Part shown: one piece after another, positions 13,901-25,900 of the stretch
How the letters are laid out: the number at the start of each line of letters is the position of its first letter
Position numbering within the stretch: the stretch's first letter is position 1
DNA from: Macrostomum hystrix
Taxonomy: Eukaryota; Platyhelminthes; Macrostomidae
Reading direction: 5' to 3'
DNA: 64,000 nucleotides
Assembly (NCBI GenBank): GCA_950097015.1
Contig: CATNEN010000039.1
Location: 3,298,001-3,362,000, forward strand
Program-made: the position numbers and the translations under genes
Notes under the pieces: generated by a model
What the model was told of the DNA's origin: nothing
Databases searched by the model: none
The model's input: the letters and a program-made list of their open reading frames with translations, nothing else

Positions 13901-16900
13901 TTTATTCTCCCATTCTCACCTGTCATATATTCTCCCATTCTCACCTGTCATCTATTCTCCCATTCTCACATCTCATCTATTCTCCCATTCTCACATCTCA
14001 TTTATTCTCCCATTCTCACCTGTCATCTATTCTCCCATTCTCATCTCTCATCGATTCTCCCATTCTCACCTGTCATCTATTCTCCCATTCTCACCTGTCA
14101 TCTATTCTCCCATTCTCACATCTCATCTATTCTCCCATTCTCACATCTCATTTATTCTCCCATTCTCACCTGTCATCTATTCTCCCATTCTCATCTCTCA
14201 TCGATTCTCCCATTCTCACCTGTCATCTATTCTCCCATTCTCACCTGTCATCTATTCTCCCATTCTCACATGTCATCTATTCTTCCATTCTCACCATATT
14301 CCCCCATTCTCACCTGTTATCGATTCTCCCATTCTCACCTGTCATCTACTCTCCCATTTTCACTATTGTTTATAGAACATTACTTACAGCTTACAGTTTT
14401 CTCATGCCTCCCTATGCCATCTCATGACTATTGCCTGTGAGCCATTTAATTGTTGTGAAAATAGCCTACTGTTTATTTCCCAACTTTGCTCTAGAATCTG
14501 GAACCATCAAGTTTTTGGTGAACAAAAGGCCCCATAAACCCGCGTCCCTATTCTCATAAAGCAGAAAATGACATTAGAAAAATGGATAAACTACCCGCGT
14601 TGCATAGGTGCTGGCCTACAAGAAGAAAGTGTCCGAGAGTGACCTTGAGAACCAGCGGCTCAAGACTCAGTTGCGCAGCCTTAAGCAATCGGTATTTCAC
14701 AAGCTCTGCAGGAACTGAAGAGATTGGGAGAGTCCCATAGTGGGCCTAGATCTGTTTAATAAACTCATGTTTATATTTGCAGTGCCTCTAACACCTATAT
14801 TTATTGATTTATCTAAACAATTCTTGCATCTTGGCCTTGCAGTATCACAATATGCATCCGATGTGCTTTTCTGTCCAAGCTACTAGTATTTGACCATTAT
14901 TTTTAAACTACGCAAAGGCTCATTTTGCTGTGCAAGCGATTCGCATTAGCAGCCAGTGCTGCTCAGTGTGCTAATGTTGCCACCCTCCGTTCTCACACCC
15001 CTCCCCAAAACTGCAATCGCGCCCGCACAATCAGGTGTTGCAGTACAAGAAAAAGTGCGGCGAAATGGAAGCCAAAGTGCAGGCGATGGAGCAGGATGCT
15101 GATCGCAGACGCGTGAGTTGTCCGGCCTTCTTAACCCAGTCTGAGCAGTCTGTCTGGCAGTCCCTAGATTTTCTTTCTCTTTTCTTTCCCGTTTTCTTTG
15201 TGCGCGCGAATTTTAATTAATTGTAAAAAAAGGCGGCTTGTGTTATTATTATTTCAAGTACATTTCGCACCAGCATTTTCTTTAGTAGCAATCTGTTGCT
15301 ATAACTTTTAGCTACCTTATTGGTTGCTATTGCATTCGATTTATTAACCTACAGGCTGTTATTTAGCTCACAAGCGCACAATTCATACGCGGAATTCTAA
15401 TTAATTTGCTTTCATTAATCAATGATTAGAACGGGTCTCTCCTTGCTGTGTTTAGCATGTTTTTTAACACATTTATATGCGCACATTTCCAATATTTGCA
15501 CGGCCCAATAAATCATCAATCAGATAAGGTGATTACAAGTTTCCTCAGTCAAAGCCTTAACCCTATGCTCCCACCTGTCTAACCTGCAGAATGACAGCTA
15601 CCAGTTCAAGCTGGACTCGGAGACCAGGCTGAGGTCCGCTGACGATGAGCACTCCAGCGACCTTGAGTCCGCCCTGATCCGCCTGGAGGAGGAACAGCAG
15701 AGGTTTGTGTGGCTTGAGTTCATTTATTTGCTGGCGCTTTTTGCTGTAATTAAATTAGTTAATAAGCGCTTGTTTTGGAATAGGTTTGAAATCCATTTAT
15801 TTTGTTATAGGAGAACTATATTCTTTGTAACCCTATCGTACTCTGTGCTTTCAAATCAATGTTAACTTTCAATTTCTGTTCCGCCCTCTTCCGTTCTGTT
15901 CCGCCCTCTCCCATTTCTGTTCCGCCCTCTCCCATTTCTGTTCCGCCCTCTCCCTTTTCTGTTCCGCCCTCTCCCATTTCTGTTCCGCCCTCTCCCATTT
16001 CTGTTCCGCCCTCTCCCTTTTCTGTTCCGCCCTCTCCCATTTCTGTTCCGCCCTCTCCCATTTCTGTTCCGCCCTCTTCCGTTCTGTTCCGCCCTCTCCC
16101 ATTTCTGTTCTGCCCTCTCCCATTTTTGTTCCGCCCTCTCCTATTTCTGTTCCGCCCTCTTCCGTTCTGTTCCGCCCTCTCCCATTTCTGTTCCGCCCTC
16201 TCCCATTTCTGTTCCGCCCTCTCCCATTTCTGTTCCGCCCTCTCCCATTTCTGTTCTGCCCTCTCCCATTTCTGTTCCGCCCTCTCCCATTTCTGTTCCG
16301 CCCTCTCCCATTTCTGTTCCGCCCTCTTCCGTTCTGTTCCGCCCTCTCCCATTTCTGTTCTGCCCTCTCCCATTTTTGTTCCGCCCTCTCCTATTTCTGT
16401 TCCGCCCTCTTCCGTTCTGTTCCGCCCTCTCCCATTTCTGTTCCGCCCTCTCCCATTTCTGTTCCGCCCTCTCCCATTTCTGTTCCGCCCTCTCCCATTT
16501 CTGTTCCGCCCTCTCCCATTTCTGTTCCGCCCTCTTCCGTTCTGTTCCGCCCTCTCCCATTTCTGTTCCGCCCTCTCCTATTTCTGTTCCACCGTCTCCT
16601 ATTTCTGTTCCGCCCTCTCCCTTTTCTGTTCCGCCCTCTTCCGTTCTGTTCCGCCCTCTCCCATTTCTGTTCCGCCCTCTCCTATTTCTGTTCCACCCTC
16701 TCCTATTTTTGTTCCGCCCTCTCCTATTTCTGTTCCGCCCTCTCCTATTTCTGTTCCGCCCTCTCCTATTTGTGTTCCACCCTCTCCCATTTCTGTTCCG
16801 CCCTCTCCCATTTCTGTTCTGCCCTCTCCCATTTTTGTTCCGCCCTCTCCTATTTCTGTTCCGCCCTCTTCCGTTCTGTTCCGCCCTCTCCCATTTCTGT

Positions 16901-19900
16901 TCCGCCCTCTCCCATTTCTGTTCCGCCCTCTCCCTTTTCTGTTCCGCCCTCTTCCGTTCTGTTCCGCCCTCTTCCGTTCTGTTCCGCCCTCTCCCATTTC
17001 TGTTCCGCCCTCTCCTATTTCTGTTCCACCCTCTCCTATTTTTGTTCCGCCCTCTCCTATTTCTGTTCCGCCCTCTCCTATTTCTGTTCCGCCCTCTCCT
17101 ATTTGTGTTCCACCCTCTCCCATTTCTGTTCCGCCCTCTCCTATTTCTGTTCCGCCCTCTCCTATTTCTGTTCCGCCCTCTCCTATTTCTGTTCCGCCCT
17201 CTCCTATTTGTGTTCCACCCTCTCCCATTTCTGTTCCGCCCTCTCCTATTTCTGTTCCGCCCTCTTTCGTTCTGTTCCGCCCTCTCCCATTTCTGTTCTG
17301 CCCTCTCCCATTTCTGTTCCGCCCTCTCCCATTTTTGTTCTGCCCTCTCCCATTTCTGTTCCGCCCTCTCCCATTTTTGTTCCGCCCTCTCCCATTTCTG
17401 TTCCGCCCTCTTCCGTTCTGTTCCGCCCTCTCCCATTTCTGTTCCGCCCTCTCCCATTTCTGTTCCGCCCTCTCCCTTTTCTGTTCCGCCCTCTTCCGTT
17501 CTGTTCCGCCCTCTCCCATTTCTGTTCCGCCCTCTCCTATTTCTGTTCCACCGTCTCCTATTTCTGTTCCGCCCTCTCCCTTTTCTGTTCCGCCCTCTTC
17601 CGTTCTGTTCCGCCCTCTCCCATTTCTGTTCCGCCCTCTCCTATTTCTGTTCCACCCTCTCCTATTTTTGTTCCGCCCTCTCCTATTTCTGTTCCGCCCT
17701 CTCCTATTTCTGTTCCGCCCTCTCCTATTTGTGTTCCACCCTCTCCCATTTCTGTTCCGCCCTCTCCTATTTCTGTTCCGCCCTCTCCTATTTCTGTTCC
17801 GCCCTCTCCTATTTCTGTTCCGCCCTCTCCTATTTGTGTTCCACCCTCTCCCATTTCTGTTCCGCCCTCTCCTATTTTGTTCTGCCCTCTCCTATTTCTG
17901 TTCCGCCCTCTCCCATTTCTGTTCCGCCCTCTCCTATTTTGTTCTGCCCTCTCCTATTTCTGTTCCGCCCTCTCCCTCTCATTTCCCAAGTTTTCGTTCC
18001 TCCTCTCTTTTCCCATAAAGCAATTCTCCCAATCTGGCATTTCCCAAATCCCCATTATCGTCCTCAAAGCAGGCACTCCCTCCGGTTCTGGGGTCAACCT
18101 CACTTCATCAGCCCTCTTACCCCGGCTCCTGTGTCGCGTGGCATGTTTTATTGAATGTATCGCCAGCTATTATAAAAAAGCGATAAGCCTGGAATGTCAC
18201 TCTGAAAGTTGCGTAGAGACCGATGTTCTGCTGGGCAAGGCAGTAAATGCAGTGCCGTGTCTATGCAGAGATAGCCAATAGAGCTGAATGCAGTCAGTTG
18301 TGTTTGTGGGCAAGCAATTGCAGTTGTAAATGCATAAAACAGATGAGACTGGCTAAACGGACTCAGCTGAGTAATTCTCGCGTGTCTCAAGTACGCGGCT
18401 GAGTTGGTTCTCTCTACCTGGCTCATGCTTTCCTGTGCGCCATTGCTGGCGGGTAATTTATTAGTTGAGTATGCATTGGCGTGGCCTGTGCAGTGAGGCT
18501 GCAAAACAGGCTTGTTGCTGTTTGCATTGATTTTGCCAAACTTTTTTGCATCAATTTGTAACTGTTGCCGTCTGACTTACGTGTGGAGTTTCTGTCGCGA
18601 CAAAGTACAAATATGCTTAGAGGGACTATGGAACTACGGATAATGCTGTTGAGACTTTTATGTGTGGAATTAGAGTCTGTTTCGCACAAAATATAATATG
18701 CTGTTAGACAAGCAATCTTTAGTCTCTCTGCTGTCTCTTTTCAAGGTTCATCTTTCTACCGTCTCATCTCTCCTGTATCTCAACTCTCCCCTGTCTTATC
18801 GCTCCCATCGTTAATGTCTCCCAGTCTCCCAGCCTCATCTCATGTGTCTCATCTCTCTACTGTCTCACCTCTCCCGTGTCTCACCTCTCTCCGTCTCATC
18901 TCTCCCTTGTCTCATCTCTCCTTTTTCTCATCTCTCTCCTGTCTCATCTCTCTCCTGTCTCATCTCTCTCCTGTCTCACCTCTCTCCTGTCTCAGCTCTC
19001 TCCTGTCTCACCTCTCCCTTGTCTCACCTCTCTCCGTCTCATCTCTCCCTTGTCTCATCTCACCTCTCCTGAACGACAAGGGAGAGGTGAGACAGGAGAG
19101 AGCTGAGACAGGAGAGAGCTGAGACAGGAGAGAGATGAGAAAAAGGAGAGATGAGACAGTCTGAAACAATCTAGATTAGACAAAAAAGTCCGCAGCCGAA
19201 TGGTACTCTCCTGTCTAGGTCGGCCTCGCTGGCCCACGTGAACGCGATGCTGCGCGAGCAGTTGGACCAGGCCACGCAGGTGAACCAGACGCTGACGGAG
19301 GACATGAAGCGGCTCAGCGATGACTTCCAGCGCACCCGGACCGACCTGGAGCGGCGCGAGTCCGAATGGCGCGACGAGGAGGCCAGCTTCTCCGAGTACT
19401 TCTCTTCTGAGCACAACCGCCTGCTGTCCCTGTGGCGCAACCTGGTCAGCTTCCGGCGCCAGTTCAACGAGCTAAAGACTGCCAACGAGCGCGACCTGAA
19501 CAACTTCAAGAACGAGGTGACCCGACAGTCGCGCGGCATCCACGCTGCCTGCCAGAATCTGAACGCCAACCTGAAGTCGGCGGAGACTCAGGGCGCCGTG
19601 GCTCTTGACCAGGAGCGATCGAGCAGGGCCAGCCTCGAATCCGCGCTGCGCGAGCGAACCCGCGACCTTCAGGACCTGCAGGCCAAGTTCGAGGCCCACC
19701 AGGCCGACCTCAGCGGCCGCGTCAACGAGCTCTCCGTGCTCAACGAGAAGCTGAAGTTCCAGCTGGCCGAGAAGGAGCGAACCCTGGCCCACCTGCAGCG
19801 GCTGCGCGGCAGCGGCGGCGGAGGCGGCAGCGGAAGTCGGTCGCATTCGGCTGAGCCGCCGGTTGGTGACGGAAATATTTTCACACAATTTCTTGGACTT

Positions 19901-22900
19901 TTTAAAACTACCTGTCGATAGAAAAATTAAGTCAGCGTGATATTTTATACTTTTGACCATAGAAAGGGTCACATTTTGATTCAGTGTCCAAGAAAATGGT
20001 AGGATTTCGATTTGCTTTTAAGTATCAAAATCTCTCCCTGCTCTTGCAAAATCTGAGATTTATATTTTTCAAAGCAAGAGCAGAGTGAGATTTTGATGCT
20101 TTAAGGCAGCGAAATATTATTTTGCAAATGGACCTAAATCCCATATTAATCAACCTGATTTCTCCCAATTCAGGCTCCAGACGATGCCGCCACCCGCGCC
20201 CTCATCGAGGAGACCGAAGCCATGCACCAGAGCCTTCGCGACATCGCCCAGGCTGTCATCAGCGACGCCGACGGTCATCGGGACTTCTCCGACGCCGGCC
20301 GAGGCCGCTCCGTTTCGCCGCTGGGCCGCGGCGGCCGGTCGCCGGTTGGAAGGCAGCAGCGCTCGCGGTCGCCCGCCTTCGCCGACTCCACCTACAGCGC
20401 TGTGCAGGCGGCGCTGAACAAGCGGGCTCTGCAGGTGGGAGTCTGGCCATAGACATAATTGAGGCCCCACTATCTGAGCAGAAAGGCTAGACAGTTTTGG
20501 GTGATAAATATGACAAAAATATTGATAGGAGAGCTGTCAACAGAAGCTGGTCATTTGGTGACATTCAGTTCGTAAGCGCACTCTCACACAGGGGTGTACA
20601 TTTGCCCTGACTTTCTCATTGTCAGGCAGTGTACAGCCTCTCTGTACAATTCAAAGTTCAGTTTATTGGGAACTTTGGTTTCAACCTTGACATCCCCTCG
20701 CCACCTCCCAGGTGCAAGAGCTGCGCGGCAAGCTGGCCAGCGCCAAGGAGGCCGGCGACAACCTTCGCCGCCAGCTGGACGACTCCGAGAATGAGCGGCG
20801 CCGCCTCGAGCACCAGGTACTTGGCCTGCGCGAAGAGCTGGACGCCTCACAGAGGGCTCAGACTGACAGTGGACGCGACTGCGAACGGCTGAAGTCTGCG
20901 CTGAACACCAGGGAGCAGGAGCGGAGCCAGCTGGAGAAGGTGAGGGAATGTGCTGGCGAAATATAAGAGATGAGGTTATAGATTCGTATTTAGATTAAAG
21001 GGTGGATATAGGAATAGGAATAGATAAAGCAAGGCAAGATAATGGGGTTCAGAACTAATGGTTAAGACTATTATTGGGTGGTTATAAAGAAAGGAGTGAG
21101 ATAGAAGGAGTGAGATAGAAGTGCGATAGAAGTGCGACAGAAGGGAATGAGATATAAGGGGTGAGATAGAAGGGATTGAGATAGAAGGGGTGAGATGGAA
21201 GGGAATGAGATAGAAGGGGTGAGATAGAAGGGGTGAGACAAAAGGGGTGAGATAGAAGGGGTGAGATAGAAGTGCGATAGAAGGGAGTGAGACAGAAGGG
21301 AATGAGATATAAGGGGTGAGATAGAAGGGGTGAGATGGAAGGGGTGAGATGGAAGGGATTGAGATGGAAGGGGTGAGATAGAAGGGGTGAGATGGAAGGG
21401 ATTGAGATAGAAGGGGTGAGATAGAAGGGAGTGAGATAAAAGAGATTGAGATAGAAGGGTTGAGATAGAAGGGTGAGAAGGGAGTGAGAAGGAATTGAGC
21501 TCAGATATAACGGGGTGAGAAAGGGTGAGAGCGGGGTGGAAGGGTGATATCATCGGATTTGCTAAGATAAAGGGACTGAGCTGTCAGCTCAGCTCAGCTC
21601 AGCTGTCAGCAGGTGTTTAATCTATTGACCAGTGTGTGCTAAACAAGTCGCTCCGCTTCGCCGCTCGCAGGTGCGCTCGGCCCTGAACGAGCAGATCGAG
21701 ACGCTGCACGCCGACCTGGACCGGCTGCAGCAGGCCAATAGCGAGCTGCAGCGCTGCCGCGACTGCCTGGAGGACCAGAAGGCCGATCAGAAGAAGGACC
21801 TAGACAGGCAGGCCAAGGAGAACGAGCGCTGCCAGCGCTGCATCGACCAGCTGGAGGAGAAGCTGAGCAACCTGAAGTCCGACCTGGTGCAGACCAAGGA
21901 GAACCTGAACCGGGCCTGCCTGGAGAAGGAGGTGCTGGACCAGGAGAAGGCCGAGGTCAGCGACGCCCTGTCCCGTAGCGAGCTGGCCAAGGCTGAGCTG
22001 GAACTGGAGCTCAACAAGATGAAGAGCGAGGAGGCCGCCCTGCGCGACGCCCTGCTGAAGATGCAGTCGCTGAACGAGGGCCTGGGCCACGACAAGGTTG
22101 AGCTGAACAAGATCATCATGATGTACGAGAATGAGAAGGCGCAGCTGTCCGGCGAGAAGCACGCCCTGGAGCAGGAGAAGTACGGCATTCGCGAGGAGCT
22201 GCTCCGCTGCGAGCAGGAGAAGATGGAGCTGGACAATGAGAAGGCCGGCCTGTACCAGACTCTCGAGCTCAGCGAGATGTCGCGCGAGAAGCTGGAGGAC
22301 GAGCTGCAGTCGATCAACCGAGAGCGCCTGGAGCTGATTGAGCAGCTCAACGCCCTGGGCAGGCAGAAGCGCGCCCTGGCCGAGGAGCTGCTGGCCTCCC
22401 GCCGGGAGACCGAGCGCGCCTCCAACACCATCGTGCGCGTCGCCAAGGAGAAGGAGGAGCTGACAAAGGAGAAAGGCGAGCTGATTGTCCAGCTGACCGC
22501 CTGCGAGAGGGAGATCCGGCGCCTCGGCGAGTTGGTCTCCGGCCTGCGCGCCGACAAGGATCAGCTGGAGGACGCTCTGCACGAGGCCCAGGAGCTCATT
22601 GTGCAGCTGGAGACCCGCAAGGGCCAGCTGGAGGGCGAGAACCAGGAGCTCATCATCAAGAAGGAGAACCTCACTGGTTAGTTGCATTGGTTTGGACCCA
22701 GTTAGAGCCGGCTATTGCCCAGCGCTTCCAAAGACTATCTTTAGCTCTTCAGTCCACAGACTGGTAACCATTCTTTGGCAGGGTGCACATAACCCAAAAC
22801 AATTGCAGGAGGGCTGTGGGCAGTGGCACATGATTTGGTGACACTAGACCCGCAGCCAACGAAGAGGCAATTCTGCCCATTCCGCTGACTCCTGAGCACA

Positions 22901-25900
22901 CACGCACACAGATACTGTACGCCGGCACACACTAAAACATGTGTGTACATCTGCCCTGACTTTCTCATCGTCAGGCAGTGTACACTTTCACTGCGCCTTG
23001 GAGGTTGGGCCTAATATGCTACTGAGCCTTCTCTCTGCGACTGCGCCCCAGATGAAACTGAACTCACCACTGAATCGAGCTCAGGGACCTTGGTGTGAGA
23101 GGCAAACGCGTTAAGCGCTCTGCCACTGACCCCTCAACTAAAGCCATAGGAAATTACTCGTAGATCTAAGTCTCCATTACGAGTCAGAAACTCTCAGTGA
23201 CTGGCAGGTTTCTCATTTATTTTTTAACTTCGTCCTCGCCCACAGCCGAGATCAACCGGCTGACCAAGGAGTTCGAGGTTGAATGCGACAAGCTGACCAG
23301 GCAGCGCGAGAATCTGCAGCAGAAGATGCAGCAGATGGAGCGCGACCTGAAGCACGCCCTGGCCCAGGAGCAGCAGGCTCACGAGGACGACCTGGAGCGC
23401 CTCACTAAAGAGAAGGTGAGGCTTCACGGACCGCGTTTTAGAGCCGGATAAAGGACTGATAGTTGATAGAAGCTTGTACTAGATAAGACCGGTGGAAAGG
23501 TATTTGAAGAGACTGGTAAACATGTAGATTGAATAGACAAGTAGACAGGTAGATAGAATACACGAGTAGACAGGTAGATGGAACAGACAAGCAGAGAGGC
23601 AGATAGAACAGACAAGCAGAGGTAGATTGAATAGACAAGTAGATGGAATAGAAAAGTAGACAGGTAGATAGATAGAATACACGAGTAGACAGGTAGATGG
23701 AACAGACAAGCAGAGAGGTAGATAGAACAGACAAGCAGAGGTAGATAGAACAGACAAGCAGAGGTAGATAGAACAGACAAGCAGAGGTAGATAGAACAGA
23801 CAAGCAGAGGTAGATAGAACAGACAAGCAGAGGTAGATAGAACAGACAAGCAGAGGTAGATAGAATACACGAGTAGACAGGTAGATGGAACAGACAAGCA
23901 GAGAGGTAGATAGAATACACAAGAAGGACACAGGTAGATAGAATACACTAGAAGGACAAAGGTAGATAGAATACACAAGAAGGACACAGGTAGATAGAAT
24001 ACGCAAGAAGGACACAGGTAGATAGAATACACAAGAAGGACACAGGTAGATAGAATACGCAAGAAGGACACAGGTAGATAGAATACACAAGAAGGACACA
24101 GGTAGATAGAATACACAAGAAGGACACAGGTAGATAGAATACGCAAGAAGGACACAGGTAGATAGAATACACAAGAAGGACACAGGTAGATAGAATACAC
24201 AAGAAGGACACAGGTAGATAGAATACACAAGAAGGACACAGGTAGATAGAATACACAAGAAGGACACAGGTAGATAGAATACACAAGAAGGACACAGGTA
24301 GATAGAATACGCAAGAAGGACACAGGTAGATAGAATACACAAGAAGGACACAGGTAGATAGAATACGCAAGAAGGACACAGGTAGATAGAATACGCAAGA
24401 AGGACACAGGTAGATAGAATACACAAGAAGGACACAGGTAGATAGAATACGCAAGAAGGACACAGGTAGATAGAATACACAAGAAGGACACAGGTAGATA
24501 GAATACACAAGAAGGAGACAGGTAGATAGAATACGCAAGAAGGACACAGGTAGATAGAATACACAAGAAGTACACAGGTAGATAGAATACACAAGAAGGA
24601 GACAGGTAGATAGAATACGCAAGAAGGACACAGGTAGATAGAATACACAAGAAGGACACAGGTAGATAGAATACGCAAGAAGGAGACAGGTAGATTAAAG
24701 TGAGACGGAAGTACGTAGAATGAAAGATATATCAAAGATTAGGCTAAGAAAATGGTTAAACTGAGGGTGAGAACATTTAGTCTTTAAAGTTGCATATTAT
24801 TAAGTCCATTGATGAAGCCTCTATAAGTGTCATGGATTGCCTCGTCACGCAGGAGAACCAGCGCGCCGAGTACGAGAGCCAGCGGCAGGAGATCATCCAC
24901 CAGAATAACATGGAGCGCGAGGAGATGGTCGCCGCCTTCGAGCGCGAGCGCGACCAGCTGCACACGGAGATCGCCGCCTGCCAGCGCGAGCGTGACGAAA
25001 GCCTCATGCTGGCTGAGAACGACAAGCAGCAGGCCCTGAGCATCATGGAGCAGGAGAAGTCGACAATTCTGGAACGCCTTGGCAACACCCACGCTGAACT
25101 GCAGGTCAGTTTCACAGCGAAACCATAGATTAATCATTAATTTTTCCGGCTCCCGAACCCATCGATAAACTACCATAGAGTTTATACAATCCCGACGCTC
25201 TATCGTTGACTCGCCGATGTGCCCGCAGGCCGTGGCCTCCGAGTTGGACCGCGCCCGCCGCGAGGCCGCCGCCAAGCAGCAGCAGGACAAGGAGACAATC
25301 ACCGGCCTGAATGGCGAGCTGCGGAAATTCCGCGAGCACTTTGAGCAGACTGTCGAGGAGCACGAGGCCGAGGTGCGCAAACTCGGCGAGCAGATCAACG
25401 AGCTCACGCACCAGCGCGAGGCCGCCTGCCGCGAGGTCGCCGAGCTCAAAGTGCAGCTGCGCATGGCCGAGGACGCCCGTGACAATCTCCGCCGCGAGCT
25501 GATCGACGCCAACCGGCGCATCCGCGAGCAGGAGGAGGCGCTGGACGCGCAGAAGCGCGAAATCTTCGAGCTGAAGCGACAGCTGGCCGAGGAGGGCCGG
25601 GCGCGCGAGGCCGTCGAGAAGAGCAACGAGGAGCTGAGGAAGAAGGTGAGGCTGTGTGGGCTGGAGGATGGAGTGGCAGACAGCTGGATAGAGTGGCAGA
25701 TAGATGGATAGAGTAGCAGATAGATGGATTGATTGGTAGATAGATGGATAGAGTGGCAGATAGATGGATAGAGTGGCAGATAGATGAATAGAGTGGCAGA
25801 TAGATGGATAGAGTGGCAGATAGATGGATTAATTGGCAGATAGATATGGCAGATAGATGGATAAAATCGCAGATAGATGGATAAAATCGCAGATAGATGG

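Noticed and set aside
15859-18154. ORFs of 500-720 codons on the plus strand and 300-440 on the minus (Pro/Phe/Leu and Glu/Arg/Gly repeats)
   Set aside because: By-product of the 21-bp minisatellite; open on both strands in several frames with no promoter or splice context.
19862-19921. Rootletin terminating at about 19921 as a short isoform
   Set aside because: Possible by read-through, but the downstream exons continue the family sequence in perfect phase, so the donor at 19862 is preferred.
21787-22687. Minus-strand ORFs of 256-295 codons opposite rootletin exon 8
   Set aside because: Shadows of GC-rich coiled-coil coding sequence; the sense frame has clear heptads and homology.
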